Part shown: positions 47,700 through 56,843 of the stretch, piece after piece
Position numbering within the stretch: position 1 is the stretch's first letter
Layout: each line of letters begins with the position of its first letter
Assembly (NCBI GenBank): GCA_021201475.1
Contig: JAJQEV010000119.1
Span: 30,442-94,441, forward strand
Direction: 5' to 3'
From: Clostridiales bacterium
GTDB taxonomy: Bacteria; Bacillota; Clostridia; Oscillospirales; Oscillospiraceae
Length of the DNA stretch: 64,000 nt
The notes under the pieces: generated by a model
Told to the model about the DNA's origin: nothing
What the model saw: the letters and a program-made list of their open reading frames with translations, nothing else
Database searches by the model: none
Made by a program: the position numbers and the translations under genes

Positions 47700-47861
47700 T
47701 TACAGGCCCAGGGAGGAGCCGTCCTTCTGCTCCTCCAGCGCTCCGGTGAAATATTCCGGGCTGTTGATGCCGCCGTTCAGATAGCGCATACGGTCAAAAA
47801 GGTTGGTGTTGTGCTTTTTTACGGACTTATTATGGGAGAAGGAATTAGAAGTTTTCATCAT
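47700..47861 (-). CDS. Small protein, 53 residues, unknown
   Basis: ATGATG with AAAGGTGAT upstream and a TAA stop give a 53-residue protein: basic N-terminus (KTSNSFSHNKSVKK), then LFDRMRYLNGGINSPEYF and an acidic end. No Cys, no membrane helix. It is transcribed toward the MarR terminators and sits alone in a 632-bp gap, so it was easily missed. It might be a leader or signal peptide or a small regulatory protein; unrecognised. Confidence 0.6.
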   Translation of the reverse strand: MMKTSNSFSHNKSVKKHNTNLFDRMRYLNGGINSPEYFTGALEEQKDGSSLGL

Positions 47862-48116
47862 AATCACCTTTCATTCAAAGAAATAGAAACATGGATTGGT
47901 TTCAGCGCCGAAGGGGGACGGGCCCGGACGGAGGGGCCGTGACCGGGGGCAAAGTCGGCAGCGGTTGGCTTTGCCTCGGCTGTCCGCTCCCTTCAGCATC
48001 TATAGGATAAAGCAATTCGGAGCGAATTTCCAGGGGGGTTATTAGCCAGTTTTGGGATGATATTGACCAAAGAAGCGGGGGTGTCCCGCAATATTTAAAA
48101 AAATCTTAAAAAAAGC

Positions 48117-48145
48117 TGTGAACTTGTCGGGGAATGTGATACAAT
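48117..48145 (+). promoter_or_regulatory. Candidate promoter of the PgsA-PLD fusion gene
   Basis: TGTGAA, 17 bp, TACAAT, about 70 bp ahead of the ATG. The -35 is poor. Confidence 0.45.
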
Positions 48146-48213
48146 AGAAAGCAGAGTGTATAGAGCAGAGGCGGGAGGCTTTCCCGTGGTTACCCTGAAA
48201 GGATGCTTAAACT

Positions 48214-50244
48214 ATGGTAAATAAATTGGCCGGCCCCGGCGGGAAAGAGAACTGGAAGCGGGAGTATTTTTCCATTCCTAACCTGATGGGATACTTCCGC
48301 ATCCTGCTGGTTCCGGTGTTTGCAGTCCTCTACCTGCGTGCGGAGACCTCCAGAGATTATCTGGTGGCAACCGTGGTGCTGGGCATTTCGGCGCTGACGG
48401 ACTGCTTTGACGGGAAAATCGCCCGTCGGTTCAATATGGTGACGGAGTGGGGCAAGTTTGTCGACCCCCTGGCGGATAAAATCACCCAATGCGTTGCGGC
48501 CCTGTGCCTGACTACCCGGTACCCGCTGATGGTCTGGCTGGCGGCGCTGCTGCTGTGCAAGGAACTGGTGCTGGCCGTGCTGGGGGCGGTCTTCCTGCAT
48601 ATTGGGAAGAAGATGGACGGCGCCCAGTGGTGCGGCAAGGTGTCCACTGTGATTTTGGACTGCTCCCTGGTCATCCTCCTGCTGCTGCCCGGCATCAGCT
48701 ACAGTACGGCGAATCTTCTCATCTATATCTGCATGGCCGCCGCCGTTTATGCGCTGGTGGGCTACGGGCTCGTTTACCGCCGTATGTGGCTGGACATTGA
48801 GCAGGAAAAGGGGAAGAAGCGCCGTTGGCGTATCGGCATTCTCAGCGGTGCCGGGGTGCTGGTACTGTTCCTGATTTATGTGCTGGTGGGAGCCATCCTG
48901 CCGGTGTCCGGGCAAAAAGAGGTCAGCGAGGACTATCAGTCCTCCTTCTCGGTGGACGACTTTTACAGTGAAGAGGTCTCCGGCGACCGGGCCACCCTGC
49001 TGATGGACAATGAGGAGGCGCTGGAGAGCCGCATCCGCATGATTGCCGGCGCACAGGAGCGCATCATCCTCTCCACCTTTGACATCCGCTCCGACGATGC
49101 GGGGATGCAGGTGCTGGCCGCTCTCTACGCCGCCGCAGAGCGGGGGGTGGAGGTAAAGCTGCTGGCGGACGGGATGCGCTCGCTGACCAATATGGAGGGC
49201 AACCCCTACTTTTACGCCCTGTCCAGCCACAGGAATGTGGAGATTCGCATTTACAATCAAATCAATTTTCTGCGGCCCTGGACGATTATGGGTCGCCTTC
49301 ACGACAAGTATATCATCGTGGATAACGATCTCTATCTGCTGGGCGGGCGGAATACCTTCAACTATTTCCTGGGAGATACCGACGGGTGGCGGAACTTCGA
49401 CTGGGATGTGCTGGTGTACTATACTGGCCAGGGGGCAGGCTCGATGGAGCAGCTGGATGAGTATTTCGAGACCGTTTGGGCCTCGGAGAACTGCACCGTG
49501 TTCCATAACAGCACCCGCCTGGCCAATACTGTCAGTGTAAAGCGTGCCGCCGCCGAGTTGGAGAAGGTGTACCAGGCGCTTCAGGAGGAACAGCCGGAGC
49601 TGTTCACCGCGTATGACTATGAGGCCAACACGGTGGAAACGGATAAAATCACCCTGCTCTCCGGCGACACCACGATTTTCTCCAAGGAGCCGAAGGTGTA
49701 CTACGCCATCTGTCAGCTGATGGAGAACGCCACGGAAAACGTCAGCATCCATACCCCCTATGTCATCTGCAACGATGCCATGATGGAGGAGTTCGGCGTC
49801 CTGACCAGCCTGGTGCCCACGGTGCAGTTGATGACCAATTCCCCGGCCAACAACAGCAACCCCTTTGGCGCGGCTTACTATCAGGCGGACCGGCTCAAGG
49901 TGCTGGAGCAGGGGGTCACTCTGCTGGAATATCACGGGGACTACTCCTACCATGGGAAGGCGATTGCCATTGACGATGACCTGTCCCTGGTTGGCTCCTT
50001 CAATTTCGATATGCGCAGCGTCTATCTGGACACGGAGCTGATGCTGGTGGTGGACAGCGAGGACTTCAATGCCATGCTGCGGGAGGATATGGCGAACTAC
50101 GAGGCGAAAGCCGCCACCGTGGTGGACGAGGATACTACCGTCCTCCCCAACGGGGAAGCGGTGGACCAGTCTGTGTCTCCCATCCGGCAGGTGGTACTCA
50201 GCGGCATCCGCCTGCTGTTGGGCTGGGCAAAATTCCTGATGTGA
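48214..50244 (+). CDS. Fusion of CDP-alcohol phosphatidyltransferase and cardiolipin synthase-like PLD
   Basis: 676 residues. Residues about 1-195 form a PgsA-type domain with six helices and the full DxxDGxxARx8GxxxDxxxD motif (DCFDGKIARR, FVDPLADK at about 69-90). Residues about 205-225 hold a further membrane helix. The rest is a phospholipase D superfamily module with two HKD motifs: RLHDKYIIVDNDLYLLGG (about 365) and YHGKAIAIDDDLSLVGSFN (about 580). One chain could thus make phosphatidylglycerophosphate and then cardiolipin-like lipid. PgsA and Cls are normally separate. AAAGGATGC precedes the ATG. Confidence 0.88.
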   Translation: MVNKLAGPGGKENWKREYFSIPNLMGYFRILLVPVFAVLYLRAETSRDYLVATVVLGISALTDCFDGKIARRFNMVTEWGKFVDPLADKITQCVAALCLTTRYPLMVWLAALLLCKELVLAVLGAVFLHIGKKMDGAQWCGKVSTVILDCSLVILLLLPGISYSTANLLIYICMAAAVYALVGYGLVYRRMWLDIEQEKGKKRRWRIGILSGAGVLVLFLIYVLVGAILPVSGQKEVSEDYQSSFSVDDFYSEEVSGDRATLLMDNEEALESRIRMIAGAQERIILSTFDIRSDDAGMQVLAALYAAAERGVEVKLLADGMRSLTNMEGNPYFYALSSHRNVEIRIYNQINFLRPWTIMGRLHDKYIIVDNDLYLLGGRNTFNYFLGDTDGWRNFDWDVLVYYTGQGAGSMEQLDEYFETVWASENCTVFHNSTRLANTVSVKRAAAELEKVYQALQEEQPELFTAYDYEANTVETDKITLLSGDTTIFSKEPKVYYAICQLMENATENVSIHTPYVICNDAMMEEFGVLTSLVPTVQLMTNSPANNSNPFGAAYYQADRLKVLEQGVTLLEYHGDYSYHGKAIAIDDDLSLVGSFNFDMRSVYLDTELMLVVDSEDFNAMLREDMANYEAKAATVVDEDTTVLPNGEAVDQSVSPIRQVVLSGIRLLLGWAKFLM

Positions 50245-50278
50245 TGCGGCGCAGCAGTTGCAGAAAGGAGCGCACCCT

Positions 50279-51223
50279 ATGAAGAAAGAGCATATATGGA
50301 TCTCCTCCCGGGACGGCAAGCGCAGTCTGCACTGCGTCCTGTGGCAGCCGGACAGCGGTGAGGTGCGTGCGGTGGTGCAAATTGTTCACGGTATGGAGGA
50401 GTATGTGGAGCGCTATGAGGACTTCGCCCTCTATCTGACAAGGCGCAGCATTGCGGTCATCGGTCACGATATGCTGGGCCACGGCCAGAGTGTGCGGGAG
50501 CCGAAGGAGATGGGCTTCTTCACCGAGCAGGACGGCGACCAGGTCATCGTGGACGACGTGGAGAGCGTGGCCCTCCGTGCTCAGGGAATCTTCCCCTTTG
50601 CGCCGTTGGTGCTGATGGCCCACAGCATGGGTTCCTTTGTGGTGCGGCGCTATATCACTCAGTACACCGGAAAGGCCAGGGGCGTCATTCTGCTGGGCAC
50701 CGGTATCGTGTCCGAGCACGCGGCCAGGGTCGCCGGTGGAATTGCCGGCCTGCTGTGTTTGATTCTGGGGTCCACCTACCACTGCAAGTGGCTGGAGAAT
50801 CGGGTGATGGGGCGCTTCAACCGGCAGTTCACCCCCGCCCGAACCCGCTGCGACTGGCTCAGCCGGGACGTGGAGAATGTGGACCGTTACTTACAGGACC
50901 CGCTGTGCAGCAACTGCTTTACCGTCGGCGGATACCGGGATTTTTTCAGGCTGGCGGGCTGCCTGGCCCGTCAGGAGGACTTTGAGCAAATCAACACACG
51001 GATACCCATGGTGCTGGTTTCCGGCGAAAAGGACCCGGTGGGCCACATGGGAAAGGACATTCCCAGGCTCACCCAGCTCTATCAGAAGTGCGGGGTAACG
51101 GATGTCACCTACAAGCTGTGGAAGGACGACCGGCACGAGCTGCTGAACGAGCCTGACCGGGAGGACATCTACGGCTGGCTGCTGGGCTGGATTGAGAGCC
51201 ACGTTCTACAGGAATACAAATAA
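50279..51223 (+). CDS. Alpha/beta hydrolase (lysophospholipase/monoglyceride lipase-like)
   Basis: 314 residues. VHGMEEYVERYEDF (oxyanion part), GHDMLGHGQS and the nucleophile elbow AHSMGS (GxSxG-like, Ser near 117), then ASP and His near the C-terminus (VSGEKDPV, DDRHELLNE). Hydrolase_4 family that acts on acylglycerols or lysophospholipids. It follows the PgsA-PLD gene by 34 bp on the same strand, which suggests a phospholipid-handling pair. The ATG after AGAAAGGAGCGCACCCT is chosen. Confidence 0.88.
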   Translation: MKKEHIWISSRDGKRSLHCVLWQPDSGEVRAVVQIVHGMEEYVERYEDFALYLTRRSIAVIGHDMLGHGQSVREPKEMGFFTEQDGDQVIVDDVESVALRAQGIFPFAPLVLMAHSMGSFVVRRYITQYTGKARGVILLGTGIVSEHAARVAGGIAGLLCLILGSTYHCKWLENRVMGRFNRQFTPARTRCDWLSRDVENVDRYLQDPLCSNCFTVGGYRDFFRLAGCLARQEDFEQINTRIPMVLVSGEKDPVGHMGKDIPRLTQLYQKCGVTDVTYKLWKDDRHELLNEPDREDIYGWLLGWIESHVLQEYK

Positions 51224-51232
51224 CCCCTCAAT

Positions 51233-51275
51233 AAAAAACAAAGCGCCGTACCGAAGCATTGCTTCGGTACGGCGC
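51233..51275. terminator. Bidirectional terminator
   Basis: GCGCCGTACCGAAGC pairs with GCTTCGGTACGGCGC (15 bp, ATT loop); an A-run before it gives a T-run on the minus strand. Confidence 0.8.
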
Positions 51276-51290
51276 AGTTCTGTAAAGGGT

Positions 51291-51683
51291 TCAGCGGAAC
51301 CTGGTTTTGCGCTGGGGGTCGCGGCCCAGGGGTATCTCCGGGTGTTGGGCCATCAGGGCGCGCACCTCGGCCTCCGGCGTCCGCTCGTTCAGGTTGGCGC
51401 TGTACTCCCCCAGGGAGGCGGCCCACTCCCCCTCCGCCCCGTAGTTCACCACAAGGCGGTAGCTGTGGAAGGTGGCCTCTCCGCCGGTGGCCTCCTTCAG
51501 CTGGATATACCAGCGGACAATGTCCCGATAGGGGATGTAGCGCCCGCCCAGCCCGGCAAAGCGGCTCAGGTAGAGGCACTCCGCCCCGAAGCGGACGCTC
51601 TTAATGCGGCGGGCCTGGCGGAAATCCCGCTGCCACTCCTCCTGGGGAAGGGGGGCGGTCAATGGCTGATAGGGGAGCAGCAT
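51291..51683 (-). CDS. Hypothetical protein
   Basis: 130 residues, soluble. AAAGGAGTTTGCC precedes the ATG, fixing the start; the same frame runs further upstream without a site. It resembles a small alpha/beta domain (LSRFAGLGGRYIPYRDIVRWYIQLKEAT, TFHSYRLVVNYG). Not recognised. Divergent from the small gene at 51806. Confidence 0.65.
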   Translation of the reverse strand: MLLPYQPLTAPLPQEEWQRDFRQARRIKSVRFGAECLYLSRFAGLGGRYIPYRDIVRWYIQLKEATGGEATFHSYRLVVNYGAEGEWAASLGEYSANLNERTPEAEVRALMAQHPEIPLGRDPQRKTRFR

Positions 51684-51805
51684 GGCAAACTCCTTTCTGT
51701 TGTGGGCAGTCCCCCGCAGGGGGCGCAACCCTGGGGCGGACGGCGCATAAACTGGGAGAGGAACGGCGGCTTTCGACCGGCCTGCGCAGGCGGATAGGAG
51801 CAGAT

Positions 51806-52009
51806 ATGTCAAACGCAGCACAGGGGCCGTCAGGGGGCGCGCTGGTGACAGCGGCGGCAGCCATGGCCCTGGCCATCGCCGAAGGGCGCAGCCAGGAGCA
51901 GCTGGAGCTGCTGTCCCTGTTCCTCACATCGCTGGCGGACAATCTGGCGCTGTACGCAGCCCAGCTGCCCAGCGAAGACGGGAATAACGACACCCTCCTG
52001 ACGCAGTAA
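51806..52009 (+). CDS. Hypothetical small protein
   Basis: 67 residues with an Ala-rich helix (ALVTAAAAMALAIAEG) that may be weakly amphipathic or membrane-associated, then a helical LELLSLFLTSLADNLALYAAQL. ATAGGAGCAGAT precedes the ATG. Likely real because of the site and coding bias; family unknown. Confidence 0.6.
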   Translation: MSNAAQGPSGGALVTAAAAMALAIAEGRSQEQLELLSLFLTSLADNLALYAAQLPSEDGNNDTLLTQ

Positions 52010-52010
52010 A

Positions 52011-52044
52011 AGCCGGGGCGGAGGCACAGCCTTCCGCCCCGGCT
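52011..52044. terminator. Hairpin between convergent small gene and lysC
   Basis: AGCCGGGGCGGA and TCCGCCCCGGCT form a 12-bp stem. T-runs are weak on both sides. Confidence 0.55.
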
Positions 52045-52060
52045 GTAATGGTTCAGAGAT

Positions 52061-53284
52061 TCAGGAGCGGCCAAAGTCCCGGAAGAACTTGTCATGCACC
52101 ACCTGCACCGCCCGGTCAGCGTCCGCCTCGTCCACCAGGACGGAGACCTTGATTTCGCTGGTGGAAATCATATTGATGTTGATGCCGGCGGCATACAGGG
52201 CCTCGAACATGGCGGCGGCCACGCCGGGATTGCCGATCATACCGGCCCCCACGATGGAGACCTTGGCGATATGGTCATTGATGGAGATGTCCTCAAAGCC
52301 CAGGCTCTCCCTGCGCTCGTCCAGCAGCTGCTTGCACAGCTCCGTATCGCTGCGGGCTACGGTGAAGGAGATGTCCTTCTCGTCCCCCCGGCCGATGGAC
52401 TGCAAAATCACGTCCACGTTGACATTGTTCCTGGCCAGCAGGGAGAACACCTTAAACGCCACGCCAGGCTCATTTTTCAGGCCCACCAGCGCCAGGCGGG
52501 CAATATTTTTATCCTTTGCGACACCGCTGACATGAGAATTTTCCATCGGTTTTACTACCTCCTTAACAATCGTACCCGGGTTCCCGGTGAAGCTGGACAG
52601 CACTTCCAGGTTGACATTGTACCGCTTCGCCATCTCCACGCTGCGGTTGTGCAGCACCTTGGCGCCCAGGGTGGCCATTTCCAGCATTTCGTCATAAGTG
52701 ATTTCGTCGATTTTCCTGGCCCCATCCACCTTGTTGGGGTCTGCGGTGTAGACGCCGTCCACATCGGTGAAAATCTGGCATTTGTCCGCATGGAGGACGG
52801 CGGCCAGCGCTACGGCAGAGGTATCGCTGCCGCCCCGGCCCAGGGTGGTGACATCGTCATACCGGTTGATGCCCTGGAAGCCGGTGAAGATGACGATTTT
52901 GTGGGAATCCAACTCTGCCTGGAGGCGTTCCGTGTCGATGCGCTTGATGCGGGCGTCGCCGTAGACCCGGTTGGTCTTAAAGCCCACCTGCCAGGCGTTC
53001 AACGAGATGACGGGGTACCCCATCCCCTCAATCACCATGGCGCACAGGGCCACGGACTGCTGCTCGCCAATGGTCAGCAGCTGGTCCAGCTCCCGCTTGG
53101 ACGCCCGGGGGTTGTACTCCTTCGCCATCGCAATCAAATGGTCGGTGGTTTTGCCCTGGGCGGACAGGACGACTACCACGTCGTTCCCCGCCCGATAGGT
53201 ATCGGTGATGATTTTGGCGACGTGCTGCACCCGTTCCAGGTTCGCAACAGAGGAGCCACCAAACTTTTGCACGATCAGAGCCAT
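52061..53284 (-). CDS. lysC: Aspartate kinase
   Basis: 407 residues. Phosphorylates aspartate, entry to Lys, Met, Thr synthesis. Opens with VQKFGGSSVAN; kinase core to about residue 260, then two ACT domains (NIARLALVGLKNEPGVAFKVFSLLARNNVNVDVI and KVSIVGAGMIGNPGVAAAMFEAL) for feedback control. Single-function aspartokinase of Bacillus alpha/beta type. Last gene of the thrR-like-hom-lysC cluster. Confidence 0.96.
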   Translation of the reverse strand: MALIVQKFGGSSVANLERVQHVAKIITDTYRAGNDVVVVLSAQGKTTDHLIAMAKEYNPRASKRELDQLLTIGEQQSVALCAMVIEGMGYPVISLNAWQVGFKTNRVYGDARIKRIDTERLQAELDSHKIVIFTGFQGINRYDDVTTLGRGGSDTSAVALAAVLHADKCQIFTDVDGVYTADPNKVDGARKIDEITYDEMLEMATLGAKVLHNRSVEMAKRYNVNLEVLSSFTGNPGTIVKEVVKPMENSHVSGVAKDKNIARLALVGLKNEPGVAFKVFSLLARNNVNVDVILQSIGRGDEKDISFTVARSDTELCKQLLDERRESLGFEDISINDHIAKVSIVGAGMIGNPGVAAAMFEALYAAGININMISTSEIKVSVLVDEADADRAVQVVHDKFFRDFGRS

Positions 53285-53381
53285 TGTAAAAAAGGACCTC
53301 CCTCATATGACCTGCCGGAGCGCAGACTGCGCCTCCGGCTCACTCTCAATTTATGCGCCTGCCTGCCAGGGGGCGCAGGGC

Positions 53382-54590
53382 TTACAGCACCCGGTACAGG
53401 GCGCGAATTTCCAGCCCCTTCGCCCAGGCACGGAGTTGGGGCGGGGTCATGGCCTCATCGGTGATGAAGGCGCTCTCCCCGTCCTTGGCGTCGCCGTTGC
53501 GCAGGCGCTTGGCCCCGTCCACGAACAGGTCGCCTGCCACCCGGAGGTACCAGCGGTTGGCCACTTCGTCCACGGGATAGGTGGTGTCGCTGCCCCCATC
53601 TTCCCAGGTGATGAGTTTCTTGCCCTTGGCCCGGACGATGTCCATCACGTCGGCCACCACGGCGGAGGCGGTGGGCATTTTGCCCGCCCCGCGGCCATAG
53701 AACATGACATCCCCGATGGAGTCACCGGTGACGAGGATGGCGTTGAACACGTCCTCCACGTTGGCCAGGGGGGACTCCTCATCCACCAGATGGGGGGCCA
53801 CATAGGCGCAGACCTTGCCGTCGCTCTCCCGGCGGATGGAGCGGCCAAACAGCTTGATGCGGTAGCCGCCGCTGCGGGCATAGGCCACGTCGGACAGGGT
53901 GATGTTGGAGATGCCTTCCGTAGGCACCTGCTCCGGGTAGATGTGCCGCCCGTAGCCCAGGGAGGACAGGATGCAGATTTTCCGGCAGGCGTCGTGGCCC
54001 TCGATGTCGGCAGTGGGATCCTTCTCGGCATAGCCGTTGTCCTGGGCCTCCTTCAGCGCCGCGTCAAAGGACAGACCGGCGCGAATCATCCGGGTCAGGA
54101 TATAGTTGGTGGTGCCGTTCAGGATGCCGACGATTTCCTGGAGTTCATTGGCAGCCAGGCAGTTGCTCATGGGCCGCAGGATGGGGATGCCGCCGCCCAC
54201 GGAGGCCTCGAACAGGTAGGAGCAGCCGTTGGCCTTGGCCAGCTGGAGCAGCTCATAGCCGTGGGTGGCCACCAGCTCCTTGTTGGAGGTGACGACGCTC
54301 TTGCCTTTGGACAGGGCCCGCTTCGTGCAGTCATAGGCAAAGCCCACGCCGCCCATGGTCTCCACCACCACGGCCACCTCAGGGTCGCTTTCAATGATGG
54401 AGAAGTCGTGAATCACCCGGTCGGCATAGGGGTCGCCGGGGAACTCCCGCAAATCCAGGATGTATTTCAGATTGACTTCGTTGGCCACCCGCTCAGAGAT
54501 GTGCTGGCCGTTTTTGTAAAAAATCTCGCCAACACCGCTGCCGACTGTGCCGTAACCCAGAATCGCTACATTTACCATAATGATAGACAC
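53382..54590 (-). CDS. hom: Homoserine dehydrogenase
   Basis: 402 residues. NAD(P)-binding GYGTVGSGV near residue 10; catalytic core LNGTTNYILTRMI and DPTADIEGHDACRK; a C-terminal part past residue about 320 with ACT-like features. Reduces aspartate semialdehyde to homoserine. Between the ACT-HTH regulator and lysC on one strand. No thrB/thrC nearby. Confidence 0.96.
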   Translation of the reverse strand: MSIIMVNVAILGYGTVGSGVGEIFYKNGQHISERVANEVNLKYILDLREFPGDPYADRVIHDFSIIESDPEVAVVVETMGGVGFAYDCTKRALSKGKSVVTSNKELVATHGYELLQLAKANGCSYLFEASVGGGIPILRPMSNCLAANELQEIVGILNGTTNYILTRMIRAGLSFDAALKEAQDNGYAEKDPTADIEGHDACRKICILSSLGYGRHIYPEQVPTEGISNITLSDVAYARSGGYRIKLFGRSIRRESDGKVCAYVAPHLVDEESPLANVEDVFNAILVTGDSIGDVMFYGRGAGKMPTASAVVADVMDIVRAKGKKLITWEDGGSDTTYPVDEVANRWYLRVAGDLFVDGAKRLRNGDAKDGESAFITDEAMTPPQLRAWAKGLEIRALYRVL

Positions 54591-54642
54591 CTCACTCTAT
54601 ATTGCCGCGAACGGCTGCCCCGCGGCTGCCAGCCTGGGTTCC

Positions 54643-55083
54643 TTACCCGGCCAGGATCTCAAACTTTAACACGCCCTCCATGGAGGACGCCTTGTGAACC
54701 AATTCCTCCAGCGGCATAATCAGCCCGGAGGTCTCGGTGGACAGGGTGACGGCGGCGATGCCGCCGGTGGGGATGGACTGATTGATGGTGAGAATATTCC
54801 CGCCGGAAGCGGCAAAAATATTCAAAATGGAGGACAGCACCCCAGGCTCATCCTTTAGCATGGCCTGTATGGTGACAATGTGGCCCCGCATCATGTCACT
54901 GAGGGGATGCACCGCATCCCTGTACTTGTAGAAGGCGCTGCGGCTGATGCCCACAAGGCGGGTGGCCTCGTTGACGGTAGCTGCTTCCTTCCACTCCAGG
55001 GCCTGCTTGGCCCTGGCCACCTTTAAAATGATCTCCGGCAAGGCGGACGCCTCTACGATATAATACTTGGATTCCTGAGCCAT
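54643..55083 (-). CDS. ACT-HTH protein, ThrR/PheB-like regulator
   Basis: 146 residues: helix-turn-helix (VNEATRLVGISRSAFYKYRDAV, about 30-52) and a C-terminal ACT domain (IVTIQAMLKDEPGVLSSILNIFAASGGNILTINQ). The Bacillus homologue (PheB, renamed ThrR) represses threonine genes. First gene of the operon with hom and lysC, matching that role. The ATG at GAGAGGCTGGGGTGCT is preferred over one ten codons upstream. Confidence 0.88.
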   Translation of the reverse strand: MAQESKYYIVEASALPEIILKVARAKQALEWKEAATVNEATRLVGISRSAFYKYRDAVHPLSDMMRGHIVTIQAMLKDEPGVLSSILNIFAASGGNILTINQSIPTGGIAAVTLSTETSGLIMPLEELVHKASSMEGVLKFEILAG

Positions 55084-55209
55084 AGCACCCCAGCCTCTCT
55101 CCCGGTTTGCCATCCGAAGGGCGCGGAAACCGGGGGGAAGCCGGAGGGAATGCTTTGCTTCACGGCCATATGTCCGCGCACGGTGGCCACTTGTACTCGT
55201 GCATCGACT

Positions 55210-55238
55210 ATTCTAGCATACCTGCCCCCCATTTACAA
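55210..55238 (-). promoter_or_regulatory. Promoter of the thrR-like-hom-lysC operon
   Basis: TTGTAA, 17 bp, TAGAAT on the minus strand. A leader of about 120 nt follows; I see no known riboswitch in it. Confidence 0.7.
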
Positions 55239-55312
55239 CCGTTTTTTCTTCCAAAATTCTCGTGATTTCCCATACCGCCTTTGACAAAGGGGCGGAGTTT
55301 GGAGGCTCGCCT

Positions 55313-56338
55313 ATGGAACGGAACTGGAAAACGCTGGGCCTGGCCCTGGCGGGTGCCGCCGTACTGCTGACGCCGGTGCTGCGGCAGACAGCCCTGGTGG
55401 CCGGGGCGGCGCTGTTGCTGGCGGCGGCGCTGAACGTACCGGTCTCCGCCCTGGAGCGGCGAGGGCTGAGGCGGGGCTGGGGCGCGGCGGCGATTTTGGC
55501 AGGCGGGGTCATCGTTCTGGCGGCGCTGCTCCTGCTGTGCGCCACGGAGGGGTGCAAGGGCATTGCCGCCTTCCCGGTCGGCGGCCTTTTGGCCAGGGTC
55601 AGCGGGGCCTTGCAGCCGGTGCTGGCAGTGCTGCCCACGCCCCTGTCCGACCCGGCCCGGCAGGGGCTGCGCTGGCTGACGGCGGAGGAGGACGGATTGT
55701 GGGCCAAGGCCGGGGCGTGGCTGGCGGAGTGGGCGGCGGCGGTGGCTGGCAGACTGCCGGGGATGCTGCTGACCGGGGCGGTAACGGTGTTCGCAGCGTT
55801 CTACGCTGTGACGGACTGGCGGCGGGTGACCGGGGAGCTTGCCCGCCTGCTGCCGGAGCGCTGGCAGACCTGGGGTCGGAGGATGCTGGGCCACCTGAAA
55901 CGCGGGGCTGCCGGGTGGCTGGCGGTGCAGGGGCGGATGCTGCTGGTACAGTTCAGCCTGCTGGCGGCGGGGCTGGCCCTGCTGCGGGTGGAGGGCTTCC
56001 TGCTGGCGGCTGCCCTGATTGCCCTGTTGGACGCGCTGCCCCTGCTGGGGTGCGGAACGGCCCTGGTACCCTGGGCGCTGCTGTCCCTCCTGGAGGGGGA
56101 CAGCGGCAGAGCCCTGGGCCTTTTGGTGCTGTGGCTGGTGGTCTGGCTGTGCCGGACGCTGCTGGAGCCAAGGCTCATGGGGAAACGGGTGGGGGTCAGC
56201 CCAGTGTGGACGCTGCTGGCCGCCTACCTGGGGGCGCAGGCCCTGGGGCTGGCGGGGCTCATCGCCGCACCCATCCTGCTGGCGGCAGCGGCGGCGCTGC
56301 TGCGGGGCGGAGAGGGCCAGGCGGAGGTCGGGGGATAG
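55313..56338 (+). CDS. AI-2E family membrane protein (YtvI-like)
   Basis: 341 residues, about seven to eight helices, with the family C-terminal pattern LLEPRLMGKRVGVSPVWTLLAAYLGAQALGLAGLIAAPI. The class includes TqsA and the sporulation protein YtvI; length and the small ectodomain-like loop fit YtvI. Function in sporulation is inferred. GGAGGCTCGCCT precedes the ATG, so the longer upstream open frame is not used. Confidence 0.85.
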   Translation: MERNWKTLGLALAGAAVLLTPVLRQTALVAGAALLLAAALNVPVSALERRGLRRGWGAAAILAGGVIVLAALLLLCATEGCKGIAAFPVGGLLARVSGALQPVLAVLPTPLSDPARQGLRWLTAEEDGLWAKAGAWLAEWAAAVAGRLPGMLLTGAVTVFAAFYAVTDWRRVTGELARLLPERWQTWGRRMLGHLKRGAAGWLAVQGRMLLVQFSLLAAGLALLRVEGFLLAAALIALLDALPLLGCGTALVPWALLSLLEGDSGRALGLLVLWLVVWLCRTLLEPRLMGKRVGVSPVWTLLAAYLGAQALGLAGLIAAPILLAAAAALLRGGEGQAEVGG

Positions 56339-56843
56339 GGGCGGCGGTTTCGTTCAATTTTCCGCCGTTCCCCCTTGCCAAACAAGGGGAAATCCGGTAA
56401 GATAGGTACCATAAGGGCAATGTCATCAACTCAGGATACAATTTATCCTTTCGTTGAGGGGAATCCTGATGGGTCAGCCAGATTTCCGCGACCAAATGAT
56501 AACAGAATTGACGCCTGTCCCGCCGTAAGGCAAGGGACGAGGCGGCAATCCCCGCCAGCCGCCATCGGCGGCAGTCTCACCAGTGAGAAGTTGCATCGTC
56601 TCTGACGGGATGAACCACCTATGGATTGGATAGCGCGAAGCCCCGGGGCTATAGGAGGAGGGTTCTTAGGGGGGAGCGAGGCCCCGAAGCTCCCCCTTAA
56701 GCCGCCCTCTTTTGCTACTTTTCTCGGCGGATCGAGAAAAGTAGGCCATGCCCTGGCAAGGGCAAACACCTATTTTCTTTATCGGCCTTTGCCTAAGAAG
56801 GAAAACACTCAAATTAACAACATTGCCACAGGGAGATGATACG
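56339..56843. repeat. Intergenic region with repeat-like hairpins
   Basis: Contains GGCAATGTCATCAA (56416-56429), shared with the right end of the window; an inverted repeat GGGGGAGC/GCTCCCC (56670-56696); and CTACTTTTCTC-8nt-GAGAAAAGTAG (56715-56744). These look like interspersed non-coding repeats. No reliable gene is seen here. Confidence 0.5.
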
